In this document: positions 28,481-39,470 of the stretch, in pieces
Layout: each line of letters opens with the position of its first letter
Position numbering within the stretch: position 1 is the first letter of the stretch
NCBI GenBank assembly: GCA_907163375.1
Contig: CAJQUW010009291.1
Span: 134,001-198,000 of the forward strand
Direction: 5' to 3'
Source of the DNA: Prostheceraeus crozeri
Taxonomy: Eukaryota; Platyhelminthes; Polycladida; Euryleptidae
DNA: 64,000 nt
The notes under the pieces: model-generated
The model's database searches: none
The model's input: only the letters and a program-made list of their open reading frames with translations
What the model was told of the DNA's origin: nothing
Position numbers and translations under genes: made by a program

Positions 28481-31400
28481 AGTCGATAAACAGCTGCCAG
28501 ATGAATTATCCCTACCTGAATAACGACCTCATCTATTCGACAGTGAAGAGAGGATCACCATCATGAAGTTGAGTACAAAAGCAGACGAAAGTAGGACCTG
28601 GGCGCAACGAGCTGTTGCGGACCCACTATCATGAGAAATACAGCGCTTAGTGGGTCGAAATCTCAGTGACGGATGGTGCCCAGCTGATGTCTCAGGTCCT
28701 TTTGGGCGCAGCATTTGCTGCTTCATATAGCCCAGCAATTTCTTTACTAAGCAATTTCGTTTGCAGCAGATTTCTAACACTTGTTGGTTATTGATTACTA
28801 ACTAGTCAGTCACTCATAGGGCACACATGCTATCTGTAGCAACATTTACGAATTATCTATTGCTTTGGCACAATTTCATGTAATTTCATTTTAAATTGTT
28901 AACGCATTATATAGTTTCTTAACGCACCCTGCGAATTTTGCCCAAGTATTGCGTCAATAATTGTACCTGCTGATTCATGTGATCAGCATATAGGAGTGTA
29001 TAGATTGTTGCTCATTCTAGTTGTGTTCATCACAAGATATTGTTTCAAATAATTTTGTAAAATATATGTTGGTCTAAATTGTTTCATCGTCTATTTCAAA
29101 TTTCATGATGAACGTCTCTTTTACGCCTAAAGGAGTTAGTTCATTTATTTTAAAGAAAGGAATTAGCTCTGAGCATAAAACGTTTTAGAACAAAGGCATA
29201 TATAAATATCCTTGGTCATTATTGAGAGATGAACGAGCGAACGAGCGGCATTTTTCGACAATTTTAAGCGGTGAGTGAGCGAAAGGGGGAATATGAGGAG
29301 ATGAGCCGTGAGCGAGCGAATGCGAAATTTTGATCCGCTCAAAACATTGATGGTTTTTATAGAGGAAAAGAAAAAATGTTTTCTCTCTGTTTGACGTAAA
29401 AGTTTATTTGCAAATCTTCAAAACATGCCCAACGCGTTTCATTTTCCGACATTTCGAGGGCTTTGAATCTGAGAACAAGTGTTAAAATGCAGGTATTATA
29501 TACAAGAATCAGTGGTCCAGTCAGGGCAGCTCATCAAATCAGCTGATGACTTCTATTCAATTGCTGCATTTTCAACGCAATGTTGCCTGATTGTAATCCT
29601 AGTAGTAATCGCCGTGTTTTGTTTATCCAAAATCTTGTGCCTAAATTCATTAATGATCATCACTTCAGCACCTTGCTCCAACAAGTTCTGTTCAGTCAAT
29701 GCACTTTTGACATCAAGATTCTTCAAAATACGTTGGTATTCATTGAATCTAGCACTAAAAGATGAACAAGTTTGACCTATATCCATCTTTTGACAAAGAT
29801 TACCCGAAAATTCGTAATAATTTTTACTTGCAATTAAATCTAGGGCCAATATAATAGGGGCAATATAATCTATTATATTTTTTTAAAAGGATGTTGCTAT
29901 TTGTTACCAAGTTTTGATATGATGCGCTCTGGCTATACTTATCCTTCAATTTATTGATTTTTCATATAAAACTTTCTCCAACATAAATGGATAGATAATT
30001 TTAATTAAAGATTTGCGTCAAATAAGTAGATCGAAAATATTTCTTTCTTTTCCTCCACAATGACGAACCTCCAGCAAGGACCAATTTATTGTGAAAAATG
30101 GGCTACTCTGTTTGGTCATGCATGATTTTTATGTTGGTGACAGTGAGGTGGAGCAGAGTTAGAGCCGGTCCAGTAAATGCCGGTCGCAATTCAACCATAT
30201 CATTACGGCGAAATGATTTTGCTTAATTAATCATAAATGAAAATGATGCTTTTTGAAACAATTGATGGCATGAAAGTTGTGCTACTTCTCATCAATTTTT
30301 CTGTTTCCAGATTGCAGAAAAGTAGCGTTCCGCAAACCTGAGAGGTGGTGTCCCTTTAATTATTAAGTAAACAAAGTTCAACTCGTCTCAACAAGGGATA
30401 TTCATTTACATGTTATTAAATTTATGACTACCATCCTGTGTCGGCCAAGGATTTCTGCAGACACCAACTCAGTATTGCCAATAATGGCAGGCTAATGTAT
30501 AATATCGTCATTTCAGCTAAAGTCTGATTGAAAAAATAAGTGATAGACCTTAGTTTGTAAATGTAAAATGTTCTGCACAATAGATTTGACAGTTTCACAT
30601 TTTGATAGTAATATTCTAAATGAAATTCAGACGTCCTAACTTTTGGGAGCCGTCTCAGTGCTTTCGTAACCCTGTATTGAAGGATTCATTAGGAGAATTT
30701 GTTCTCACTGACGGTATCTTCTGTTGATTCAAATGCCACGTGATGGCAAAATATCTCACTTTTTGTCATTTATGGTTGTCAACTGAGAAGGTTGATGTCT
30801 CTGCAGTATTCCTAGGATATTCCTCAGCCAGATGGCTTCATTTCTGATATTTTCTATGTATTATCTGTATTCCATTTCGACATTTCTGCAAAAGTCAACT
30901 CGTCAATCTTACTGTATTGGATTGTCTCTGAAAAATATTAACTCAATATACATCAGCTATATAGACGAAACGTTCGAATGTTCTGAGAGAACTGATGAAT
31001 GTACATTGCATTGATCTTTGCTATTACATTAGCTAGATGCATTACATTTGCTGAAATGAGGTACAGCAGATTTTCCCGATCCTAAAGCGTGTCCATTGAT
31101 TGGTTTATTTGTAAATTTTTGGGTGTAAGAATAATCTATTTCATATAGATGAAGCGAAAACACTGCAGAGTCATCAGACCGATATCTCAATTATTATAAA
31201 CCATCTGCCTGAAAATTGAATTTTCAAATTCTTCCAGGAAATCTTCGGAAAATCATTTATTTTTACAAACTTTCTTCAATTTTCAATACATCTTTAAGTT
31301 GCTCGTAGCCTAGATGCCAGGTTTTAGTCTAACTTTCTCCATTCATTTAGTCATGGCGCAAGGAAATGCAATATCTAGTTTTCCATCAAGTTGTCCTGGC

Positions 31401-31582
31401 CCGCAGTCGTGTACGCACATGTATGACTCCCTAAAACAAATTGATCATTATGCTTACGTATGATTTTATGATCTGTTTGAAGTTCATGTATTCACTGATT
31501 AAATGAAAGTGAATGGTAGGCAATTGATGTGATAACTCAATGATGGAGATGAGTGTTTACATATCTCTAATTTGTCTTTCAG

Positions 31583-31630
31583 AGTGAATTTCCAGCCGCC
31601 ACAGCTCAGGCAGTGGGTGATGATATCGAA
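31583..31630 (+). CDS. RNF34: RNF34/RFFL-like, short linker exon
   Basis: A 48-base exon of 16 codons (SEFPAATAQAVGDDIE) between TTTCAG (31,577-31,582) and GTAAGT (31,631), phase 0 on both sides. It joins in frame with both neighbours. The linker between the SAP-like domains of RNF34 is disordered and acidic, as here. A hAT-like end (CAGGATGTCTAC at 31,637) starts directly behind the splice donor, so a transposon has landed at the edge of the donor site. Confidence 0.65.
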
Positions 31631-31636
31631 GTAAGT

Positions 31637-31735
31637 CAGGATGTCTACAAGGTCCTTCAAGTCCTAAAAAATCTGAAACCCGGTCTATAAGTCCTAAAAA
31701 GTCTTAAATATCATCAATAGTCATAAATTGACTTT
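31637..31735. mobile_element. hAT-like solitary end next to splice donor
   Basis: Starts CAGGATGTCTACAAGGTCC and repeats short internal phrases (AAGTCCTAAAAA at about 31,660 and 31,692). Same style as the other CAGGG-type ends in this window. No partner end or target duplication found. Confidence 0.35.
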
Positions 31736-32169
31736 TAGAATTTGTGATCTGTGATCTTATTACTGTATTTCGTAAAAATTAACAAAAGGAATCTGCGAAT
31801 GCCCGAGCTTTTAATCAAAGTAATGCTTTTTCATTTTCAAGTTGGTGAAGCAAATGAATTATTTTTCACATTGTATGTGCGGCATTTTTATGGTAGCCGA
31901 AATTATCATAAACTGTTGGACTTACGTGAAGGTGCATTAGAATAACACTTCAAAAAGATTAATACAGTCATTTTTTCGTAAATTTGTTTTTTTATTTCTC
32001 ATGCATCTTCATTTCAACGCCTAATCAGAGTACATGTTACTTTGTTTTAAACTTAGCACTGAATTTTGCTACCAAATCTATTCATCTCCTTCAATGAATG
32101 TTTACCGCTCGTGCGATCTCTGGGGTAGAATAGAACAGACGTATCCCTGCATGTCGCAGAAGGCGACTA

Positions 32170-32240
32170 CAGGGTGTCGACAGTCCGGGAAAAACCGGGA
32201 ATTCCAATAGCCCTGGAAAACCCGGAAACCCCTTGAAAAT
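32170..32240. mobile_element. hAT-like solitary end
   Basis: Starts CAGGGTGTCGACAGTCCGGG and contains repeated CCGGGAA / CCCGGAA phrases (AAAACCGGGAATTCC, GAAAACCCGGAAACCCC). No partner end seen. Confidence 0.35.
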
Positions 32241-32730
32241 GGTCTTGATCCTGGACAATTTGAGTAATCCCTGAGTAATTACTTATTAAATAGGGCTTGT
32301 TGGAAATATGGATTGCAAGAGCCTCTCAAAAGCAGATTGCTAGTCATTCTTCAACAAGTTAGCAAATGATTTTTTAGCCAAGCCATAAAAAATTAAAAGT
32401 CAGTGTGTCAACAACGTCAGTTCTCCTCTTCTAGTCAAATCTGGCTTCAAGCATCGAAACCAGTTTGATTCCCCTATCTTGAACATTATGGGACCATCAT
32501 ACTTTTCTACGATCTCAAAACTAAACATGTCCATTCTGATATTGTGAGCCCGTAGTTTAGTATCCGACGGAACTTGGTTTTGCTTTATTGACAAATGAAA
32601 CCAGACCATGGAAGTCATTTCTTCGTATTTTGTTAAAATTAATGAAGAAGCTGTATTGTGAGCTTTCAGTGTATCGGTCACCTCGAAATATCCCAATCTG
32701 TAATTCTGAATATGGACACTTTTTTCACAG

Positions 32731-33082
32731 GACACGTCTCAGGAGCATTCAACCAGTGATAGTCCACCGGAACATTCCCGGTCTCAAGATGAACCTCGCA
32801 TTTCCCCACCGCCTTTTCCAGACCCTCCTCATCCTGAGCATCTTGGGACAGAACCGACGGAAGAGAATCCTGAGGCAACAGTCACCTCGCAATTTACGCG
32901 AAATGACAGAATTTTGCTGATCGATTTGAATTCACCGGAAGATGTAGAAACATTGTCTATCAAGCAGTTGAAAATGTTGCTCGCATCCAATCACGTCAAT
33001 TATCGCGGCTGCTGTGAGAAACCAGAGTTGATTTCTAAGGCCAAACAATTAGTTCGTTCATACCAGGATAACGTCCGAAAAC
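32731..33082 (+). CDS. RNF34: RNF34/RFFL-like, linker and second SAP-like domain exon
   Basis: A 352-base exon between TTTTTTCACAG and GTAAGT, entering in phase 0 and leaving in phase 1. The first half is disordered and rich in Ser, Pro and Glu (HSTSDSPPEHSRSQDEP, PPPFPDPPHPE). The second half is the strongly conserved second SAP-like domain: LIDLNSPEDVETLSIKQLKM, LLASNHVNYRGCCEKPELIS, then KAKQLVRSYQDN. In human RNF34 the same place reads LSDLSSLDDVEGMSVRQLKE and ILARNFVNYSGCCEKWEL. The exon leaves one base of a codon that the last exon completes. No damage seen. Confidence 0.92.
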
Positions 33083-34809
33083 GTAAGTGTTATTTTGATT
33101 CTTGTATTTGTCAAATCTGAAAAGTTCTCGCACTGCGCATATTCTCAAACGGCAAAGCTATTCAATCAAAAAAGCATCACTCTTAAAGATATCAATCATT
33201 ATGTTACTTAAAATCCTGCAAGTAAAGTTCTTGCTGATGTATTTGCAACCTCATCAACAAGTGGATATCCTTGTGATGTCGAACCCAGCGAGTGTCATTG
33301 GAGAAAAAAAGAAAGGCGCTACAATGCTAAAAGTTCTAAATGCACCCCCAATGCTTCCGCAAAATCTGTCAGCACCGCCGTCTGTAGGAGGAGATGTAGC
33401 GCCAAAGCTTCGTTACGTTTCACAAAGGCCCTGTGAGTGCTCGAAAATATCGAGTCGACTCGAGGTTGGCAAAAGCCCGACTCGTAGTGCCTTAGACTCT
33501 CACCCTCAAACTCAATATCAAACCGACTATATATGTGGAGGAAGAGTAAAATCCCCCCCTAACATCGACATATTGTAGTCACAAACCACAGACCAAGAAT
33601 AAACACACATCAACGGTAATGTGAGCTGCATAGATGTTGAGATCCTATAATCTCACAATTTATTTGATGCTGTCGTTGGCGGACGGCGGTATTTCAAAAT
33701 AAGCAGTAAAGTAAAATGTGATGACATTAGGAGAGCAAAACATGATATTTCAGTATTATGCAGCCTAACTAATTCAGTGAACTATTGCAGTGCATTCGTG
33801 CTGGTGATGTAGCATTAAACGAGGGTGATGCATTTGAATTTATGATGGCTACTATGCTTCAGTAAAATAATTCTATTAAGATAATTATTATTACGATAAT
33901 TAATCATCTAGATGTTTTCATTCGGCTTTCACTTGTCTTTATAATTTGTTGCCTTAACTCATGTTTTTCATAATTCGGTGTTGACTCATACACTTCATAT
34001 ATCTGACTTCTAAGTGATGCCATTTCTTTCATGCTAGTTTTCTGTTCTTAATAATTTTCCTTTGTTTTTTACATAAAATTGAATAATGAATTCTTATAGT
34101 ATCTTAATTTTCAGTAAGTAAATACTATTTTATAAGTAATTATTACTAAGAGACTATACTTATTAACGGTTATTATTTTCTTTCATTTTTCGTTCACAGT
34201 TACCGCTCTCCTGAAAGCTCTACACTTCATTTATCTGACTTTAAGTGAGGGCGTTTCTTTCATGCTAATTTTTTATTTTCATGGATGACTTAAAAGGTTT
34301 CTAGACTCATCAATGAAATTTTGGCGCATCTTTTCTTGTTTCTTTCTGCTTTGACAAATAATACAAGCACAAAATCGCACGCATGATGAGATCGAACCCC
34401 GAGTGTCATCCCTTAGAAATTCTGAAATCATTAAATGAAAGAAAAGGACAAAAAATAATTGAAGTTAAATTTTTATGATAATTAATTAATAATTAAACGT
34501 ATTATCAATCACTGATAAAAGAAAAGAGGAGTGACTAAGGCCCTGACTTAATTAGCAGATCACTTCTCAGGCATATCCAAAATGACTACCATGTATTGAT
34601 GTTCTTGAGCCTGATAACGATGATGACAACTGGTGCATGACAGTAGCTTAAAAGTTGAACGTCTGTTATTCCAAGTGATCCCTGATAAATATTCCGGTGA
34701 TCCAGACATTTCGCCGTTTTTGTTAAAAAAAGTTGTCACTTTGTATTACTCTACCGATCACTTGCATTTTTCAAACATATTTAAAAAGTTGCAAAATTCC
34801 ACAAGAAAG

Positions 34810-35830
34810 GAGTAATATGGCTATTACTCCTATACCGAAAGTATAGCCTGTTCAGGAAGACAAATTTCGTCCTATCTATCAGACCATATTACTTGCAAAG
34901 ATCTTCGAACTAGTGATCCTTGATGAGATGAAACCTTACTTTTTATCATGAATGGCAGTGAGCAACACGGCTTTCGTAAGGATTATTCGACTACAACGGC
35001 GTTGATCGACATGACAGTTTACCTCTATCAAAATTATGTCCAAATATCAAAATTTTTCGATCTTTAGAAGATTTTCAATGTTTACTGCCGACGACCAGTG
35101 TGGTCAAATATACTGCCGGTTTGACTATAATTATACTAGTGGATGCTGAAGCTATAGAAGTCTCGATCGAACGCGCAGTACATTGTGGAATTGATAATTT
35201 ATCAAAATGGTGTGGTTTGAATGCTCTGACTTTGAAAGACTTTTTGAAAGGCTCTGACTTTAAAGTCAATGGCTCTTATGTGCTTCAAAAGATCGATAAA
35301 TTTTTGTTTCTCTCATTCAGTGAAAGGTGTTGACATCATTGACATTATTGGTGTTGCTCTCTGTCAAGAACTCAATCGAAATATTCATATAGACGACTTA
35401 ATAAAAATAACAAATAACCGGTTTTATGTGATGCGCAAATTGTGGCCTTACTTGAATTCATCTGTTATCAGATCTCTGCTGGAATGCGCTTCTCCTATTT
35501 TTCGTGGGACTCAATAAAGCAAACTGTAAAAAATTGCTTACTGTCGACAAACGTGCGCATAACATCGCAGCAATGAGCGTTCATGTAATTGTCAGGATGA
35601 TCAGCTCCAAAGACGTCGACAAGAGATGAGCATTCGACTTTAAGGAAAGATAGAAGGCATTGAAGACCACGACCTCAAATCGTTGCTAACGAAAATACTC
35701 TCTCGCTCAAATGTGCCTTCCATGCCGGCTTGCAGGACAGAAAAGTGTCTCAGATCCTTCGTTAACTTCACTGCATGTATTTTGAACAATAACGTAGTTC
35801 AGGTTAATATTGGAGATCATGCTGTTGTTT
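34810..35830 (+). mobile_element. CR1/jockey-type LINE fragment, heavily degraded
   Basis: Plus-strand frames in succession give FRPIS (34,870), GSEQHGFRKDYSTTTALIDM (about 34,950-35,020), DAEAIEVSIERAVHCGIDNL followed by SKWCGLNALTL (35,130-35,230), VALCQELNRNIHIDDLIKI, FYVMRKLWPYLNSSVIRSLLE and DHDLKSLLTKILSRSN. This is the RT-to-C-terminus order of CR1/jockey LINEs. Many stops and frameshifts; the YADD region is lost or disturbed. Confidence 0.7.
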
Positions 35831-36698
35831 TTAAATTTACTTTTGACTTATTACCTTTTCCAATTTTGAAGCTGCGATGTGCCAATGTGTATGCCTTGTA
35901 TGATTCTCATTTTGATTTAATAAGCACATACTGCCGTCAACTCCACGTTCACTGTTCTGTTTCCATCTCGAGACATCAGTATCATTTCTGGTCTCAATTT
36001 AGTCACAACGACATCAACAGGTATGGTCTTTTTCCTTTGACTGCCTATGCACACTTGCCAGTCCAATGCTCCCGCCAGCACTCCACTGATAACAAAAGAT
36101 TTTGCTTTGCCTTCACAAGGCCTTTCTCTCTCTCTCTCTCTCCTTCGTCGGACTGATACTTCACTTACCACAGCTAGCTAGAGCAATACCTGGCTATGCC
36201 TCCAGGTATGCGCACCCAGCAATGTATGACAGGAAGACAACACGTTACAAATTTCCTCCTCTATCTCCGCGCAGTGGACAACCATTATCATTCATCATGC
36301 CCTATCTCTTCAGGTCTTCCGTATAACGGCAACAACCAGGCACGGCGAAACTGGGGGCACGTTCACTCCCTAAAAAGACAGCAACTTTTCATGCCCTCAT
36401 ACCATAATTTAATTGATGTTCAAAAATGTTCAGTCATCTCATTGATTTGACAGCCAAAGATTGTCGATGAGTCGACAAGTTATCATTTTCCACCTTTATC
36501 TGTTAAGCACAATCACATTCAAGTGAAAACGATACTGCAAGGCGTGGGATGGAGCTAATTATGTCACACTTGACTGGCACTGGATAAAGCAAACAAATAA
36601 AAAAAAAGAATTAGCTCATTTGTTTATCCAAAATACCAGTCATCGAGTAATAGTATTCGTCAAAAAAGAAAAAAAATTGGAAGATATGCGTAGAACTT

Positions 36699-36758
36699 GA
36701 ATGTCTCAAAATATTAAAGTCACAAATTTTCGGCCGAAGCCTTCATCAGGTGAAATTC
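36699..36758 (-). ncRNA. hammerhead ribozyme-like motif (minus-strand arm)
   Basis: Inverted copy of the motif at 38,302-38,361. Minus strand: CTGATGA (36,749-36,743), hairpin GGC-TTCG-GCC, GAAA (36,731-36,728). Flanking strands GAATTTCAC and GAGACATTC can pair as stem I. Confidence 0.6.
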
Positions 36759-38301
36759 ATATGCGCGATTCAGATGCAGTTGGAAGAAGTGTCAGTGGTC
36801 ATGGAGTGGCGATCATAAACGTCACATGATTTAGTGAAGCAGACACTTCATGGGTAGGTACATTAGAACCACAGCAAGAAGATTTGGAACACTCAATGAA
36901 CCAAACGTAACATAGCTAAAACCGGATAACAACATGCAACAACAGACAATGGATAAAGCAGCATATTTACAGTATAAGACACAAATACAGGTAAGTACAA
37001 CAGACCACAAGTACTAAAATTTGATTATGACAGTAAACTTGAGTGATCGGCAAAAAAATCCTTGCACATCCATTTCTCTACCTATGCATCCATTCATCAA
37101 TATTCGCTGGTTTCATTTAACGTGTAAGGCTTCTACAGAGCGTCGGACATTTGGATGCTTTACGTTTTTATCCAAAAATTTCCATTTCAATGGAAAATCA
37201 GTTGTCCTAAGGTTAATATCATGACTGGCCAGATGATGGAAAATCGCAGAATTCTTATCATATAAATGTGGTGCTAATGCTTAAATAAAAGGTTTTTTAT
37301 GTCATCATATAAAATAGTTGTTATCATTGGTGAGCGAAATCGAGTAGCAAATATTTGTTCTGACAAATAAATGTATGATGAAGCTATTAACAATTTGTCA
37401 CATCGGTTTCTGGACAATTGGTATCCGAAAGGAGTTGTTCATCGGTATTTGTTTCGTCCCATTCATAGGAAATGTAATGCAAACCATAATAAAGTGTCAA
37501 ACTATTTCTGCCTTAGGGGAACGGTTTGTGTCCCAAGCTCGCAAAATAGTGAAATAGAATGGTCTTGATTCTAACATGCAAATTGTTTTCAGAAATAATT
37601 TACCGTTGTTTCAGTCTTTGCAGCCATTAAGCAGTCGTCGTGTATGTTCTACGGATTGCATATCGTGTAAATATGCCAGCAAGGCAAACATGTGTTATAC
37701 TTAATTTGCTGTTTATGAAATTTCTTGTACTATGTTTAATCAGATGTATGTCGGCGAAACGTGTTGGATTTTTGTTGCGCGTTTCAAAGAACATCTATAT
37801 GATAAGAATTCTGCGATTTTCCATCATCTGGCCAGTCATGATATTAACCTTAGGACAACTGATTTTCCATTGAAATGGAAATTTTTGGATAAAAACGTAA
37901 AGCATCCAAATGTCCGACGCTCTGTAGAAGCCTTACACGTTAAATGAAACCAGCGAATATTGATGAATGGATGCATAGGTAGAGAAATGGATGTGCAAGG
38001 ATTTTTTTGCCGATCACTCAAGTTTACTGTCATAATCAAATTTTAGTACTTGTGGTCTGTTGTACTTACCTGTATTTGTGTCTTATACTGTAAATATGCT
38101 GCTTTATCCATTGTCTGTTGTTGCATGTTGTTATCCGGTTTTAGCTATGTTACGTTTGGTTCATTGAGTGTTCCAAATCTTCTTGCTGTGGTTCTAATGT
38201 ACCTACCCATGAAGTGTCTGCTTCACTAAATCATGTGACGTTTATGATCGCCACTCCATGACCACTGACACTTCTTCCAACTGTATCTGAATCGCGCATA
38301 T

Positions 38302-38361
38302 GAATTTCACCTGATGAAGGCTTCGGCCGAAAATTTGTGACTTTAATATTTTGAGACATTC
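38302..38361 (+). ncRNA. hammerhead ribozyme-like motif in Penelope-like 3' end
   Basis: The two conserved hammerhead core strands are present in order: CTGATGA (38,311-38,317) and GAAA (38,329-38,332), separated by A plus a perfect GGC-TTCG-GCC stem II. Stem I can form between GAATTTCAC (38,302-38,310) and GAGACATTC (38,353-38,361), 7 of 9 pairs, directly after a TT that fits the cleavage position. Stem III would be very short (A-T pairs), as in the minimal type I hammerheads reported from Penelope-like elements. The match is by eye, not by a covariance model. Confidence 0.6.
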
Positions 38362-38867
38362 GAGTTCTACGCATATCTTCCAATTTTTTTTTCTTTCCTT
38401 TTTTGACGTCATTTGTTTATGATAACGGACATGTCAAGCGATTGTGAATTATCTACCTGCTAAAAGATAACTCAAGAAATGTTGGGATGCAATTTACAGT
38501 GATCGTTTCCGTGGTAAATAAAGTGTAATTTTATCAGCCCTTCTTCAGTTTTAAGGGACCTTCAGTATTACAAGTCCATTTTTACTCTACGGAACCCTAT
38601 TACTAGCGAGACATTCGAGATAGAAGTGCAAAACAGATTTGAAATTCTAGAAGAACAGTGGAACGATATGAAAGTCGAGGAATCTTTTCTAAATATAACA
38701 TGCACATTGAAAGAAAGTGCTAAACAGATACGATTAGAGAAGAAAGAAAGATCGAACAAGATCGCAAACGACACTGAAAGACTTATTTAGAAAAGAGAAG
38801 AGCTGCGGAGAAAGAGAAAGTCGAGAAAACGAGCTAGAATTTTGCTTGAGGAGAAAAATGGCTAAGA

Positions 38868-38920
38868 CAGGGCTGCCACTCTTCCGGTTTTAACCGGAAT
38901 TCCGGCTTTTTTTAGACTAG
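38868..38920. mobile_element. hAT-like solitary end
   Basis: Starts CAGGGCTGCCACTCTTCCGG with a dyad CCGGTTTTAACCGG and AATTCCGG following. A possible opposite end reads CAGGGTGATTCACGG on the minus strand from 40,345 with AAAAAACCGG behind it. No matching 8-bp target duplication was found, so the pairing is uncertain. Confidence 0.35.
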
Positions 38921-38969
38921 ACTAAGTAGTATGAAAATGTTCTACCAAGGAACAAATAATTTGCTTTCT

Positions 38970-39470
38970 AAAGCATTTTAGGGGCCCTTTCGAAATGGTG
39001 AGAGGCCCTTTAAGATAATGAGGCGGCCCTCTTGAAATCGTTATCAGGCCCTGTTAGATTGTGAAAGGCCTTTTTGACATCGTGAGGGGCCCTTCTGAGA
39101 TTGTGAAAGGCCCTTTTGACATCGTGAGAGGGCCCTTGAGGATGGTGAAGGGCCCTTTTGAGATCGAGAGGTGCCCTCTTGAGATCGTAAGGGGCCCTTT
39201 AAGATGGTGAAGGGGCCCTTTTGAGATCGAGAGGGGCCCTCTTGAGATAGTGAGGGCCCTTTAAGATGGTGAAGGGACCCTTTTGAGATCGAGATGGGCC
39301 GTCTTGAGATCGTGATGAACCCTTTTTGATTGTGAAAGGGCCTTTTGAGATCGTGAGACATTTCTTTTAGATTTCGAAGCAGACCTTTTGAGATTTTGAG
39401 GGACCCTCTTGATATTGTGTGGATTGTGAGGAGCCTATTCAGGTCGTGAAGGGGCCCTTCAATTTTAAAC
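38970..39470. repeat. degenerate GGGCCC-rich minisatellite
   Basis: About 500 bases of imperfect repeats of roughly 26-30 bp built on GAGGGGCCCTTTTGAGATCG, with variants AGGCCCTTTAAGATGGTGA. The dyad GGGCCC recurs in most units. The long minus-strand frame over it is only the repeat read through. Confidence 0.8.

Larger units (their letters stand above)
18876..31582 (+). other. large intron of the RNF34-like gene
   Basis: About 12.7 kb bounded by GTAAGT and TTTCAG. It holds a Penelope-like fragment (21.76-22.22 kb), a retroelement fragment (28.12-28.48 kb), a weak RT-like trace on the minus strand at about 29.74-29.85 kb and an (AT)12 run at 20,761-20,784. At 20.66-20.72 kb there are short repeats of GCTAGTTTGCTAGAAT type. 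At 23.91-24.0 kb there is a degraded hAT-like end (GGGATGTACCGATATACTGG with CGGCCGATAT). Long parts (about 18.9-20.6, 22.3-28.0, 29.9-31.5 kb) show only AT-rich unique sequence with short chance frames. A small extra exon for the disordered linker could be hidden here. Confidence 0.6.
36659..38408. mobile_element. Penelope-like element with ~605-bp inverted arms
   Basis: Arms at 36,659-37,263 and 37,797-38,408 are near-identical inverted copies, with about 530 bp between them. On the plus strand the right part encodes the GIY-YIG endonuclease end of a Penelope-like element: MYVGETCWIFVARFKEHLYD, SAIFHHLASHDINL and VRRSVEALHVK. Its 3' non-coding tail carries a hammerhead-like core. The left arm is the same 3' end on the minus strand. 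Divergence between arms is very low by eye, so the inversion is young or kept alike by conversion. The spacer (37,264-37,796) holds upstream coding remnants with stops. Reverse transcriptase is not seen. Confidence 0.75.

Noticed and set aside
29553-29849. Penelope-like reverse transcriptase trace (NYYEFSGNL on minus strand)
   Set aside because: Only a short resemblance to the NYFEFNG motif with no following catalytic box; kept as a hint, not a feature.
33102-33578. 158-codon frame right after an RNF34 exon
   Set aside because: The GTAAGT donor at 33,083 leads exactly in phase to the RING exon at 48,438, so this is intron.
34375-34410. GGTTCGATCTC on the minus strand, tRNA B-box-like
   Set aside because: No A box at the right distance and no cloverleaf; possibly a SINE trace but not supportable.
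37021-38039. Two identical 67-residue frames on opposite strands
   Set aside because: They are the same non-gene strand of the two inverted Penelope-like arms (antisense to the GIY-YIG coding), not a protein gene.
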